64,000 nt of DNA from Caulobacter soli (GTDB taxonomy: Bacteria > Pseudomonadota > Alphaproteobacteria > Caulobacterales > Caulobacteraceae), in the NCBI RefSeq assembly GCF_011045195.1, contig NZ_CP049199.1:4075501-4139500 (forward strand). The letters are read 5' to 3'. Both the position numbers and the translations under genes were made by a program. The notes under the pieces were generated by a model that saw only the letters and a program-made list of their open reading frames with translations, did no database searches and had not been told where the DNA came from. Shown here one piece after another: positions 52,234-63,652 of the stretch (position 1 is the first letter of the stretch; every line of letters starts with the position of its first letter).

Positions 52234-52320
52234 CCGTCTCCCCGGCGAAGGCCGGGGCCCAGGTGAAACCCACGAGACGCTCCGGATGAATCTGGGTCCC
52301 GGCCTTCGCCGGGAAAACGG
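52234..52320. repeat. Short family-2 inverted repeat between regulator and kinase genes
   Basis: A diverged, shorter copy: CCCGGCGAAGGCCGGGGCC on the left and GGTCCCGGCCTTCGCCGGG on the right. It sits inside what is otherwise a regulator-kinase operon, and could reduce kinase expression relative to the regulator. Confidence 0.75.
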
Positions 52321-52347
52321 GGTTGATGGATGGACGCCGACGCAAGG

Positions 52348-53028
52348 TCAGCCTTCCGTCGCCTCGCCTTCCAGCGGCGTCAGGCGATAGCCCAGGCCGC
52401 GCACGGTCTCGATGCGGTCGCTGCCCAGCTTCTTGCGCAGGCGGCCGATGAACACCTCGATGGTGTTGCTGTCGCGGTCGAAGTCCTGGTCGTACAGATG
52501 CTCGACCAGCTCGGTGCGGCCGATCACCCGGCCCTGGTGCATCATCATGTAGTGCAGCAGGCGGTATTCCAGCGAGGTCAGGCGCAGGGGCTCGCCGTTG
52601 ACGCTGGCCCGGGCCGCGCGCGGGTCCAGGCGCAGGCCGCCGCACGACAGGGTCGGCGAGGCGTGACCGGACGAGCGGCGCAGCAGGGCCCGCAGGCGGG
52701 CCAGCAGTTCCTCGGTGTGGAACGGCTTGGTCAGGTAGTCGTCGGCGCCGGCGTCGAAGCCCGCCACCTTCTCGTTCCACGAGCCGCGCGCGGTCAGGAT
52801 CAGCACCGGGGTGGCGACGCTGCCGCGCCGCCAGCGCTCCAGCACCGACACGCCGTCCACCTTGGGCAGGCCCAGGTCCAGCACGACGGCGTCATAGGGC
52901 TCGGTCTCGCCCAGGAACTGGGCCTCTTCGCCGTCGGCGGCGTGGTCGACGGCGTAGCCGGCGTCGCCCAGGGCCAGCTTCAGCTGGCGCGACAGGTCCG
53001 GATCGTCTTCGACAAGCAGGATACGCAT
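52348..53028 (-). CDS. PhoP-like OmpR-family response regulator
   Basis: 226 residues. Receiver with EDD, Asp51 (VVLDLGLPKVDG), Lys in LTKPFHTEELLARL; DNA-binding part with LTSLEYRLLHYMMMHQGRVI and SNTIEVFIGRLRKKLGSDRI. It is paired with the PhoQ-like kinase downstream and preceded by a PepSY protein gene 34 bp upstream in the same direction, a common arrangement in which the PepSY protein tunes the kinase or is a target. Confidence 0.92.
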   Translation of the reverse strand: MRILLVEDDPDLSRQLKLALGDAGYAVDHAADGEEAQFLGETEPYDAVVLDLGLPKVDGVSVLERWRRGSVATPVLILTARGSWNEKVAGFDAGADDYLTKPFHTEELLARLRALLRRSSGHASPTLSCGGLRLDPRAARASVNGEPLRLTSLEYRLLHYMMMHQGRVIGRTELVEHLYDQDFDRDSNTIEVFIGRLRKKLGSDRIETVRGLGYRLTPLEGEATEG

Positions 53029-53062
53029 GGGGGAGCCTCTGTCTCGTGACGCTGTGAGGGGC

Positions 53063-53380
53063 TTAGTTGGCGCTGAGGATCTGGCCGGTCCGGGCGTCGA
53101 CGATGAAGTCGATGCGGCGGCCGTCGGTCGTGGCCCAACGTACGCGATAGTTGTCGCCTTCCAGGCCGGCGTCGAGGACGCGGCCCGGCGTGCGGCGGCC
53201 GATCTGCTCGATCACCCGGCTCAGCGGCACCAGCTGGCCCGACTGCACGCCCCCACGCGCCTGGTCCTGCCGGGCGCGCCAGTCGGCGCCCAGCGAGTCC
53301 GGGCCGCGCTGCGCGGACGCCACGCCCGGGAGGGCGGCGGCGGCCAGGGCGGCGGCGAAGAGGAAATGGATCGGCTTCAT
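53063..53380 (-). CDS. Small exported PepSY-domain protein
   Basis: 105 residues: signal peptide (FLFAAALAAAALPGVASAQ), a linker, then a single PepSY-type motif (VPLSRVIEQIGRRTPGRVLD, NYRVRWATTDGRRIDFIVDA, TGQIL). It is first in a probable operon with the PhoP-like regulator and PhoQ-like kinase. PepSY proteins are thought to inhibit proteases or modulate sensors; a sensor-linked role is inferred from position. Confidence 0.85.
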   Translation of the reverse strand: MKPIHFLFAAALAAAALPGVASAQRGPDSLGADWRARQDQARGGVQSGQLVPLSRVIEQIGRRTPGRVLDAGLEGDNYRVRWATTDGRRIDFIVDARTGQILSAN

Positions 53381-53465
53381 GGGCTCCGGTTTAGAGCGTC
53401 GCGGCTGAATAGAGGCTGAACACGGCCGTTATGGACGGGTAGCGACGTTCTGTCACGGCCCACGC

Positions 53466-53495
53466 CGCCGTCCGCGCACGGACGACGGCGTCGGC
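53466..53495 (-). terminator. Hairpin after the surface lipoprotein gene
   Basis: GCCGTCCG CGCA CGGACGACGGC forms a strong GC stem just beyond the stop at 53501. No U-tract is present, so it is a candidate terminator or 3'-protecting hairpin only. Confidence 0.4.
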
Positions 53496-53500
53496 GCCGC

Positions 53501-56158
<2,658 letters not shown>

Positions 56159-56185
56159 GAATTCCCCCAGCCGGACAGCTCTTCT

Positions 56186-57535
56186 TCAGAACGTCCGCGT
56201 CGCCCCGAATTCGACCTTAAGTCGAGTGTAGTCATTGATGTCAAGGTTGCTGAAGTTGCGGCTCTTCTCCGCCCCGACATAGGGGCTGAAGCCGCGCCAG
56301 CGCCAATCGCGCTTGAACAGTCGGGCGGCCAGGGCCAGCTCGACATCGCGGCGCGCCTTGTCGCTGAAGGCGCCCGGCGCGTCGTAGTCGCGGCGCTCGA
56401 CCGAAGGCTCGACCCAGACGGCCAGGCCCGCCGGCAAGGTCTGGTAGAGGCCGGCCGAGGCCCGACCCAGCCAGAAGGACTCAGTGTCCGCCGCCGCATC
56501 GGCCCGATTGGCCGCCAGGGTCAGCCGCCAGAACCGCGTGGCGCTGAGGAAACGGGTGCGGTCCCATTCGGCGCTGTAGATCCAGGCGTCGCGGGCGTCG
56601 CCGACGTCGTAGTCCAGGCGCTGGGCGGCGAACGTGGCGTGGCGCTGGGACTGGCCCCAGCCCCATTGCAGGTCGGTCTGCACCCCGGCCGTCCTGGACA
56701 GCCCCTCGCCGCCGAACCAGCGCCGGTCGGCCATGACCTGGGCGTCGACCCGCACCGCGCCCAGCCAGAACTGCGGCCCCGCGCGGAAGCCCAGCGCCCC
56801 GTCGTCGAAGCTCTTGCCTTCGTTGTCGGTGAACCGGCCCCAGCCGCCGAGCGCCAGGCGGGTCGAGCCCCGCAGCGGCACGGTGCGCTCGGCCGACGCC
56901 GCGGTGCTGAGGCTGACGCCCGATGTGCGGCGCGCCTCGTCCGACAGTTCGAACGGCAGGCCGAAGATCCGCAGCTCGCGCGCGTCGGTGGCGGCGTTGA
57001 CGTTGCTGTCGGGCGCGACGGCGACGTTGAAGCTGTAGCGCCAGCGGCGGCGCTCGGCGATGGTCTTCAGCCGCGCCTCGACGCGCTCGCGCACCGCCGG
57101 CGGGGGCGTCGAGGCCAGGGCCAGTCGATAGTTGTGCTCGGCGGCCCGGTCGTCGCCGGCCTCCAGGAAGGTGTCGGCCAGCTCCAGGCGCACGCGCAGC
57201 AGATTGCCGTCGCCGTCGAGCATGCGCTGGTAGAAGTCGACCGCCTTGTCGGGCTGGCCCAGCCGTCGCGCCAGGAAGGCCCGCACGAACTGAACGTCGG
57301 GGGCGCCCAGCGCCGCCGGCGGCAGCCGCTCCAGCGCCGCCTGGGCCTTGCGCCACTCGCCGCGCGACATCAGCCAGCCGACCTCGGTCCCGACCGCCTC
57401 CAGCGACACGGGCGAAGACGAGGGGGACGAGGATGGGGGAGACGCCGCCTCGACCGCCGGAACAGCGGCCTGCGCGACGCCGGCCAAACTCACGAAAGCC
57501 ACGAAAATCAAGAAAACGCCCACCCCAGGACGCAA
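56186..57535 (-). CDS. Slam-type surface lipoprotein assembly modifier
   Basis: 449 residues: signal peptide (FLIFVAFVSLAGVAQAA), a TPR region (~45-150: LMSRGEWRKAQAALERLPPA, VQFVRAFLARRLGQPDKAVD, LRVRLELADTFLEAGDDRAA), then a C-terminal 14-strand-type DUF560 barrel beginning RRRWRYSFNVAVAPDSNVNA and ending NDYTRLKVEFGATRTF with a terminal Phe. Slam proteins move TbpB-like lipoproteins across the outer membrane in Neisseria and relatives. The adjacent gene encodes exactly such a lipoprotein, so the pair forms a cargo-translocator unit. Confidence 0.85.
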   Translation of the reverse strand: MRPGVGVFLIFVAFVSLAGVAQAAVPAVEAASPPSSSPSSSPVSLEAVGTEVGWLMSRGEWRKAQAALERLPPAALGAPDVQFVRAFLARRLGQPDKAVDFYQRMLDGDGNLLRVRLELADTFLEAGDDRAAEHNYRLALASTPPPAVRERVEARLKTIAERRRWRYSFNVAVAPDSNVNAATDARELRIFGLPFELSDEARRTSGVSLSTAASAERTVPLRGSTRLALGGWGRFTDNEGKSFDDGALGFRAGPQFWLGAVRVDAQVMADRRWFGGEGLSRTAGVQTDLQWGWGQSQRHATFAAQRLDYDVGDARDAWIYSAEWDRTRFLSATRFWRLTLAANRADAAADTESFWLGRASAGLYQTLPAGLAVWVEPSVERRDYDAPGAFSDKARRDVELALAARLFKRDWRWRGFSPYVGAEKSRNFSNLDINDYTRLKVEFGATRTF

Positions 57536-57585
57536 TCTCTAGCGTAGCGATGCGACCGTCACAACCGTGGAAGTTGCCCTAAGCC

Positions 57586-57921
57586 TCACAGCGCCAACAA
57601 CGCCTTTAGCTTGGCCCGGACCTCGGCCAGAACCGGCGCGGGCGCCGCGTCCTTCTTTCGGGCCCGGCGTGCGACCCAATCCAGACTCTTGACCTGATCG
57701 GCCAGGACCACGCTCGGCTCCTCGCCGGGGACGACCACTTCGAAGGGATAGCCTTTGATCCGGCTGCTCATCGGGCAACAGACCATCATGCCGCGTTTGC
57801 CGTTGTAGGCGGCGGGCGACAACACCAGAGCGGGACGATGACCGGCTTGCTCGTGCCCCGCCTGCGGATCGAATTCCAGCCAGACGATGTCGCCGGCCTC
57901 GGGCACGTAGCCTGTCATCAC
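57586..57921 (-). CDS. mazF: MazF-type endoribonuclease toxin
   Basis: 111 residues (GTG 57921 or ATG 57918). PemK/MazF fold: DIVWLEFDPQAGHEQAGHRP, ALVLSPAAYNGKRGMMVCCP, SSRIKGYPFEVVVPG, VVLADQVKSLDW. MazF toxins cleave mRNA at short sequence motifs. The GHEQAGHRPALVLS and VLADQVKSLDW stretches are highly typical. It overlaps mazE by 1 to 4 bp, depending on the start. Confidence 0.93.
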   Translation of the reverse strand: MMTGYVPEAGDIVWLEFDPQAGHEQAGHRPALVLSPAAYNGKRGMMVCCPMSSRIKGYPFEVVVPGEEPSVVLADQVKSLDWVARRARKKDAAPAPVLAEVRAKLKALLAL

Positions 57922-58160
57922 CAGGCTTCTTGACCGACAGCGGGACCAAAGCCCTCATCGTCCGGAAAGCTCTCTGGCCTCATGTCGGCCAGCAATTCGT
58001 CCAGAGTGTAGGTGGGCGCGCGTATGGGTTCGATCACGATGCGCCCGTTCTCCTCGCGCACCTCAACCGCCTGATCGACGCTCAGCGAGGCGGCGGCCAT
58101 CACGGTGGCGGGAATGCGCACCGAGGCGCTGTTGCCCCACTTCTTGATCAGCACCTGCAC
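57918..58160 (-). CDS. mazE: MazE-type antitoxin
   Basis: 80 residues from GTG 58160: a SpoVT/AbrB-like N-terminus (MQVLIKKWGNSASVRIPATV, VDQAVEVREENGRIVIEPIR) that binds DNA, then an acidic C-terminal tail (LDELLADMRPESFPDDEGFG) that wraps the toxin. It precedes and overlaps mazF, so both are expressed together and probably autorepressed. Confidence 0.93.
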   Translation of the reverse strand: MQVLIKKWGNSASVRIPATVMAAASLSVDQAVEVREENGRIVIEPIRAPTYTLDELLADMRPESFPDDEGFGPAVGQEAW

Positions 58161-58231
58161 GGACGCACCTCCAGCTCTGCGAACTGAAGCATCCTCTTCA
58201 CGCCCGAACGTGTCAACAAATGTTGATACGC

Positions 58232-59167
58232 CTACCGCCGCTTGGGCGCGTACGGCCGCTTCTCGCGCCAGGTCTCCGCGAACTTTTCCAGTTCCGCGTC
58301 GGGCGTATCCGGCAGGGTCACCACCAGGCGGGCGAAGAGGTCGCCGCGGTGGCCCTTGGCGTCGGCGAGGCCGCGGCCCTTGAGGCGCAGCTTGGCGCCG
58401 CTGTTGGAACCCTTGGGGATCGACAGGGTCACCGGGCCGTCGGGCGTGGGGGCCTCGACCTTGCCGCCCAGCACCGCGTCGGGGACGGTGATCGGCAGGT
58501 CCATGACCAGGGCGCCGTTCTCGGGCCGATAGATCGGGTGCGGCTTGATGGCCAGCTCGATCAGGGCGTCGCCCTGCCCGCCCCGGCCGGGGCTGCCCTG
58601 CCCCTTCAGGCGCAGGGTCTGGCCTTCCTGGGCGCCGGTCGGGATGGTCACGTCGATGGTGCGGCCGTCGGAGAAGGCCACGCGCTTCTTGCCGCCCTTG
58701 ATCGCCTCTTCCAGGTCGATGTCGAGCCGGGCGCGCACGTCCGCGCCCTTGGGCGAGAAGCCGCCGCCGGCGCCGCCCCCGCCGAAGCCGCCACGATTGC
58801 GGCCCAGGATGTCGCCGAACAGGTCGTTGAGGTCGATCTCCGGCCCCTCGCCGCCGCCCATGCCGCCCGCGCGACCGCGACCGCCGAAGCCGGCGCCGAA
58901 CGGGTTGCCGCCCCCGCCGCCGCCAAAGCCGCGCATGGTTTCACGGCCGTCGGCGTCGATCTCGCCGGCGTCGAACTTCTTGCGCTTGTCGGCGTCGCCC
59001 AGGATGTCGAAGGCGGCGCTGACCTGCTTGAACTTCTCTTCCGACTTCTTGTCGCCCTTGTTGGCGTCGGGGTGATGCTGCTTGGCGAGCTTGTGGAACG
59101 CCTTGCGGATTTCCGCCGCGCTCGCGGTGCGGGAAACGCCAAGCTCCAGATACGGGTCGCGCGCCAA
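58232..59167 (-). CDS. DnaJ/CbpA-type co-chaperone
   Basis: 311 residues. A J-domain with HPD at 32-34 (LAKQHHPDANKGDKKSEEKF), a very Gly-rich G/F region with a DLFGDILGRN element, and two DnaJ C-terminal domains (GADVRARLDIDLEEAIKGGK ... IPKGSNSGAKLRLKGRGLAD). No zinc-finger cysteines, so it is of the CbpA/DjlA-like class B type. The start is TTG with GAGGAG 8 bases upstream. It follows the gene transfer agent genes in the same direction. Confidence 0.9.
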   Translation of the reverse strand: MARDPYLELGVSRTASAAEIRKAFHKLAKQHHPDANKGDKKSEEKFKQVSAAFDILGDADKRKKFDAGEIDADGRETMRGFGGGGGGNPFGAGFGGRGRAGGMGGGEGPEIDLNDLFGDILGRNRGGFGGGGAGGGFSPKGADVRARLDIDLEEAIKGGKKRVAFSDGRTIDVTIPTGAQEGQTLRLKGQGSPGRGGQGDALIELAIKPHPIYRPENGALVMDLPITVPDAVLGGKVEAPTPDGPVTLSIPKGSNSGAKLRLKGRGLADAKGHRGDLFARLVVTLPDTPDAELEKFAETWREKRPYAPKRR

Positions 59168-59253
59168 GGAGGCTCCTCACTTCAATTCACTACAGGCGGA
59201 ACGCCTCAATTAGGCGGTTCGGCGCGCCACGCAAGCGTTATGTTGCATTAATA

Positions 59254-62200
59254 TCACAGCAAGGTTCGCGATGGAGCGCCCCAGCCGTACAGGGCCGAGC
59301 CCTGGGCGACCCTGACAGCCAAGGCCCCGGTTGGTCCAGCCGGGAAATCGGCGGCCCGCTGGGCGGCGGCGTAGGTGAAGGCCGGGACGGTTGTTTCGAC
59401 CGTCCGGACCACGGTCTCACCGTCCAGGATCTCGACGCGATAGACCTCGCGCTCCTCGCCCAGCGGAACCTCGGCGTCCCAGCCGTCGCCGGCCACGCGG
59501 GCGCGGCGGATCCAGGTCACGAGCTTGTCGCCGCCTTGCGTCTTCACCCGCAGGTGAGCCGGAGACCAGGGCCGGGCCGACAAGCCGCGCCAGGTCTCCA
59601 TCGCCTCGCTCATCGACGGTCCGGAGGCCGGGCCGCCGGCCGGGGCGGCGCGCCAGACCAGCGGCAGGCCGCGCTCGGCGGGCGCCAGGTCGGCGCGAAC
59701 CAGGGCCTCGTCCAACACCACCACCGCCGCGCCCGCCGGAGTCAGGGCCGTCATGGCCGGATCGCTGCCGGCCTGGCCGCGCAGCAGGCCCGACAGGGTC
59801 CAGACGTCTTCGGCGACCGGCTCGGCGGTCAGATATTGCACGATCTCCCACTCGCCGGTCACGCTCCGCACCGCCAGGGCGTTGGCGCCGGCCAGCACGG
59901 CCGAGCGGTCGCGGCTGGTCGGAGCCGCGCCCTCCAGCCGCACCGTCAGCCGCGTGGCGCGGTCGAAGCGGTGCAGCGGTCCGGCCGGCAGGTCCGACAG
60001 GGTGACGCCGACCGTGGCGGGCACGGCGGCCGTGGCCCGCACGCGCAGGGCCTCGACCCCGACGCCGGCATGAACGTCGAAGCCCCGCCAAGGCGCGGCG
60101 GCTACCGCCACCAGCGGCCGCTCGTCCGCCTGGCCCGGCAGGTCCAGCACGTGCAGCACCGGCGGGCCGGAGGTCTCACGCGGCGGGGCGGGCGACCAGT
60201 CCAGATCGCCGCCCACCCGCACCGCCTCAACCACCGGCGCCAGCTGGACGCGGGGATGCTCGTCCAGATCGACCCGGGTCACCCGCCAGGTCGAACCGTC
60301 GAGCGCCAGGCGGTCGCCGGGCTCCGGGCGCAGGGCGGCCAGGGGCGCGAGGTGGACGGTGACCTCGCGCGGATCGGTGGCGGCCAGCAGGCGCTCGGCC
60401 ACGGCCCGCGCCTCGGCGGCGGCCAGCACCAGCGGCGCGTCGAGATCGGCGCCGCCCTCCCCCGTTTCACGACGGACGATCGCCGAGCCGGTCTGGTAGT
60501 CGCGGGCGGCGTCGATGAAGCGCAGGCGCAGGGTCTGCGGGGGCGCGGCCAGGGTCCGCGCGGCGGCGACGGGCGCGTCGCGATCCTCCGGCCAGGCCAG
60601 GTCGTCGTCGCCGAGCGCCAAGGCCGCCACGCCCGAGCGGCTGGCCAGCACCACGCCGGCCTGGCGCTCGACCGGATCCAGGGCGAAGGCCTCCAGCAAC
60701 GGCGCCAGGGCGTCGCGCAATTGCATCGGCCGGTCGACCACATAGCCGACCACCGCGCCGCCGGCCTCACCCGGATCGATCGCGACGCCCGCCCGCTCGG
60801 CCAGGGCCGTGATCAACTCCGGCAGCGGCGCGATCCCGGAGCGACCGTTCAGCCAGTGACCCAACGTCCAGTTGGGCCCATCGGCCCAGACCGCGCTCCG
60901 GGCCGGGAAGTCCGGAAACGGCCGCGCATCCCAGCACCAGGCCGAGGCGGCGTCGATCATCGGCCCGCCATAGGCCGGCGAGACCGGATTGGTCGCCGGA
61001 TCGGCCAGGTGGGCCAGCACCGCCTCCAGCGCCCGGCGCTGGCCGACCTCGTCGCGGGTGGCGTCCGAGAACGGCGGCAGGGCGCTCTCAGCGCTCTTGG
61101 CGTCGACGAACAGGTTGGGCGCGTTGGCGCCCTTGTCGACCGCGCCGCAGCCGAACTCGACCAGCCGCAGCGGCTTGGATTTCGGGATCCAGGCGGTCGC
61201 GGTCCCCGACCGCACCCCGCCCGGACGGTTGAAATGCGGGCGGCTCCACCACGACAGCAGGTCCTTGGGCCGATACACCCAGGGCTCGCCATAGGCGCCG
61301 TCGGTGATCGGCGTGCGCGTCTGCGCCGTCCGCGCCGCGTCGGAGGCGTAGAACCAGTCGAAACCCTCGCCGCCCGTCAGGTTGGCGCGCAGATAGTCGA
61401 CGTCGTGCGGACCGCCCCGCTCGGCATCGAGGTGGTCGTCGCCGTCGCGCCAGTCGGCCATCGGCGGATAGAAGTCGATCCCGACGAAATCGATATTGGC
61501 GTCGCTCCACAACGGATCGAGGTGGAAGTGGACGTCGCCGCTGCCATCCGGCGGCTGGTGGCCGAAATACTCGCTCCAGTCGGCGGCGTAGCCCAGCTGG
61601 GTCGCCGGCCCCAGCAGGCTCCGCACCTGGCCGGCCAGGCTCTTCAGCGCCGTCACGGCCGGATAGGACGAGGCCCCGTCGCGCACCGTGGTCAGGCCGC
61701 GCAGCTCCGAGCCCAGGATGAAGCCGTCCACCCCGCCCGCCAGCTGGGCCAGCTTGGCGTAGTGCAGCAGCATCCGCCGCAGCCCCCAGTCGCCGGCCGG
61801 ACCGCCATAGGTCGGCAGGCCGTCGTCGACGCCGAACTGCCCCGCCGTCGCCGCCCCGAAGAAGGCCGAGACCTGGGCGCTCGCCGCGGCGGTCTTGTCC
61901 GGCGAGCCGGGACGACCAGCGGCGGGATGGCAGGTGATCCGGCCCCGCCAGGGATAGGCGCCCTGGGCCGCGCCGCCATACGGATCGGGCCGCGTATTGC
62001 CCGCCGGCACGTCCATCATCACGAACGGATAGAGCGTGACCCGCAGGCCGCGCCGCTTAAGCTCGGCGATGGCCTGCAGCACCGCCCGGTCGGCCGGGGT
62101 GCCGCCATAGGCCAGGCCGTCGCCGTGCATCGAGACCACCGCCGCGTCGGCGCGGTCGATCCCGTTCACCCGCCAGTCGAACGGGATCGTCGCCTTGGCG

Positions 62201-63072
62201 GCCTGCTCCACCTTGGGCCGGATCGCGCACGACCCGCAGCGCAGGTCGTCGCCGAACCAGGCGACCACCAGGGTCACCTCCTGCACGTTCGGCAACTGCG
62301 CCTGCAGCTGGTCGAGCGACACCACCAGGTCGGGGCGGCCCTCGCCGTTGTTCAGGGTCTCGGCCGTGGTCCGGGTCAGGCCGTCGCGGCGCAGGACGAT
62401 ATCGGTGGCGTAGACGAACTCGCCCGCGCCGGGGATCAGGCACACGCCCTTCAGGCGCTCCTCCAGGCCGGGCGCGCCGGCGCGTGGCCGGTGGAACACC
62501 TCGAACGACAGCTGCGGCGGACGATTGCCGTACGCCCCCAGCGGCAGGTCCTCGAACACCACATAGGCCGTACCGCGATAGGCCGGCGCCCCTCCTGCAT
62601 CACTAGGGCCCTCGACCGCCGCGATCAGCGGATCGGGAAGCTGGTCCTCGGCCCCGGTGTGGACGCGCATGACCACCCCGGCCATGTCCAGCGGCTTGCC
62701 GTCGGCCCAGACCCGGCCCAGGCCGTCGATCGGCCCTTCGCAGACGGCGACGGCGAACGACAGGCTGTAGGCGGCGCTGGTGGTCTTGGCGCCCTTGCTT
62801 CCGCCCGAGCGGGCCTCGATCCAGCGCTCCTTGAACCGCGCCGCCCAGATCACCTGGCCGGCCACGCGGGCCCGGCCGAACACCGCCGCCATCGGCGCGC
62901 CCTCGGCGGCGCCCGACAGCCGCAGCTCGGGGATGCGCGGCCCGATCCGGCGCGCCGGGGTCAGGGCGTTGATCGCGGCGGTGTCGATCGCCGCGCCCGC
63001 CGCCAGGCCGATCGCGCCGCCGATGGGCCCCGCCACGGCCGTGCCGACGGCGGAGAGAATGACCTGGGCCAT
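59254..63072 (-). CDS. Gene transfer agent tail-fibre/host-specificity protein (RcGTA gp15-like)
   Basis: 1272 residues. An N-terminal hydrophobic/Gly-rich segment (AQVILSAVGTAVAGPIGGAI) precedes RRIGPRIPELRLSGAAEGAP, a TIM-barrel-like hydrolase region (~420-760: DGFILGSELRGLTTVRD, SEYFGHQPPDGSGDVHFHLD, DFVGIDFYPPMADWRDGDDH), then the phage-tail-3/RIFT-like C-terminal domains. This is the organisation of RcGTA gp15 (baseplate megatron). It starts 12 bp behind the gp14 gene. GTA particles package random host DNA; this protein sits at the tail tip. Confidence 0.9.
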   Translation of the reverse strand: MAQVILSAVGTAVAGPIGGAIGLAAGAAIDTAAINALTPARRIGPRIPELRLSGAAEGAPMAAVFGRARVAGQVIWAARFKERWIEARSGGSKGAKTTSAAYSLSFAVAVCEGPIDGLGRVWADGKPLDMAGVVMRVHTGAEDQLPDPLIAAVEGPSDAGGAPAYRGTAYVVFEDLPLGAYGNRPPQLSFEVFHRPRAGAPGLEERLKGVCLIPGAGEFVYATDIVLRRDGLTRTTAETLNNGEGRPDLVVSLDQLQAQLPNVQEVTLVVAWFGDDLRCGSCAIRPKVEQAAKATIPFDWRVNGIDRADAAVVSMHGDGLAYGGTPADRAVLQAIAELKRRGLRVTLYPFVMMDVPAGNTRPDPYGGAAQGAYPWRGRITCHPAAGRPGSPDKTAAASAQVSAFFGAATAGQFGVDDGLPTYGGPAGDWGLRRMLLHYAKLAQLAGGVDGFILGSELRGLTTVRDGASSYPAVTALKSLAGQVRSLLGPATQLGYAADWSEYFGHQPPDGSGDVHFHLDPLWSDANIDFVGIDFYPPMADWRDGDDHLDAERGGPHDVDYLRANLTGGEGFDWFYASDAARTAQTRTPITDGAYGEPWVYRPKDLLSWWSRPHFNRPGGVRSGTATAWIPKSKPLRLVEFGCGAVDKGANAPNLFVDAKSAESALPPFSDATRDEVGQRRALEAVLAHLADPATNPVSPAYGGPMIDAASAWCWDARPFPDFPARSAVWADGPNWTLGHWLNGRSGIAPLPELITALAERAGVAIDPGEAGGAVVGYVVDRPMQLRDALAPLLEAFALDPVERQAGVVLASRSGVAALALGDDDLAWPEDRDAPVAAARTLAAPPQTLRLRFIDAARDYQTGSAIVRRETGEGGADLDAPLVLAAAEARAVAERLLAATDPREVTVHLAPLAALRPEPGDRLALDGSTWRVTRVDLDEHPRVQLAPVVEAVRVGGDLDWSPAPPRETSGPPVLHVLDLPGQADERPLVAVAAAPWRGFDVHAGVGVEALRVRATAAVPATVGVTLSDLPAGPLHRFDRATRLTVRLEGAAPTSRDRSAVLAGANALAVRSVTGEWEIVQYLTAEPVAEDVWTLSGLLRGQAGSDPAMTALTPAGAAVVVLDEALVRADLAPAERGLPLVWRAAPAGGPASGPSMSEAMETWRGLSARPWSPAHLRVKTQGGDKLVTWIRRARVAGDGWDAEVPLGEEREVYRVEILDGETVVRTVETTVPAFTYAAAQRAADFPAGPTGALAVRVAQGSALYGWGAPSRTLL

Positions 63073-63084
63073 GGGGAATGTCCT

Positions 63085-63528
63085 TCAGGGTTCGGGAAAA
63101 CGGAAGGCGGCGACCAGCCGCTCGCGCCACCAGCGGCCCAGCCAGCTCTCGACGCAGGCGCGGCCCCAATAGGCGTGGATCATGCGGTCGTCGGCCGAGC
63201 GGATGGCGCAGTGCTTGGCCGGGGCGTCCGGAGCCATGCGGAACAGCAGCACGTCGCCGGGACGGGCGGCGGCGGGGTCCAGCGGGATCAGCCGGCGGAC
63301 CAGCGCCTCATGGAGCAGCTCGCGGCCGCCCAGCTCGGCCCAATCGGGGCGGTAGGGCGGCGGGGTCTCGGGCTCGGCGCCATGCAGCGCCCGCCAGACG
63401 CCGCGCACCAGGCCCAGGCAATCGCAGCCGACGCCGCGCAGGGCGGCCTGGTGCTGGTAGGGCGTGCCGAGCCAGAGGCGGGCTTCGGTCAGGGCGCGAT
63501 CACTGACGGAGTCAGGCGCGGCGAACAC
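63085..63528 (-). CDS. Gene transfer agent NlpC/P60 peptidoglycan hydrolase (RcGTA gp14-like)
   Basis: 147 residues from GTG 63528. ALTEARLWLGTPYQHQAALR, then GVGCDCLGLVRGVWRALHG with catalytic Cys37, and KHCAIRSADDRMIHAYWGRA with the His: an NlpC/P60 endopeptidase as in GTA gp14, which opens the cell wall for DNA entry. The GTG lies inside the terminal arm of repeat family 1 copy 4; reading further upstream in frame merely translates the repeat. The repeat therefore supplies the start codon and the upstream translation signals. Confidence 0.85.
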   Translation of the reverse strand: MFAAPDSVSDRALTEARLWLGTPYQHQAALRGVGCDCLGLVRGVWRALHGAEPETPPPYRPDWAELGGRELLHEALVRRLIPLDPAAARPGDVLLFRMAPDAPAKHCAIRSADDRMIHAYWGRACVESWLGRWWRERLVAAFRFPEP

Positions 63529-63646
63529 TTGCCCCCTACGGATCGCTTCGCGATCGTCTTCCCCCGCAGGGGGAAGAGGCGCTTGCGCGAGCCTCCGCCC
63601 CCTGCGGGGGCGGACAGACCGCGAAGCGGTCAGGTGGGGGCAAGTG
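63526..63646. repeat. Palindromic intergenic repeat, family 1, copy 4, inside the GTA cluster
   Basis: A 121-bp copy with CACTTGCCCCC / GGGGGCAAGTG ends and the full set of internal hairpins. It fills the gap between the gp13-like stop (63653) and gp14 and overlaps the first three bases of gp14. In other GTA clusters gp13 and gp14 are normally adjacent or overlapping, so this looks like an insertion. Confidence 0.9.
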
Positions 63647-63652
63647 GGTGAG

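Noticed and set aside
59536..63651. A 1371-codon open frame on the plus strand opposite the GTA gp15 gene
   Set aside because: It is rich in Arg, Gly, Gln and His with no domain-like sequence and mirrors the gp15 codon pattern; high GC keeps the opposite strand open. The minus-strand gene has clear phage-tail motifs and operon context.
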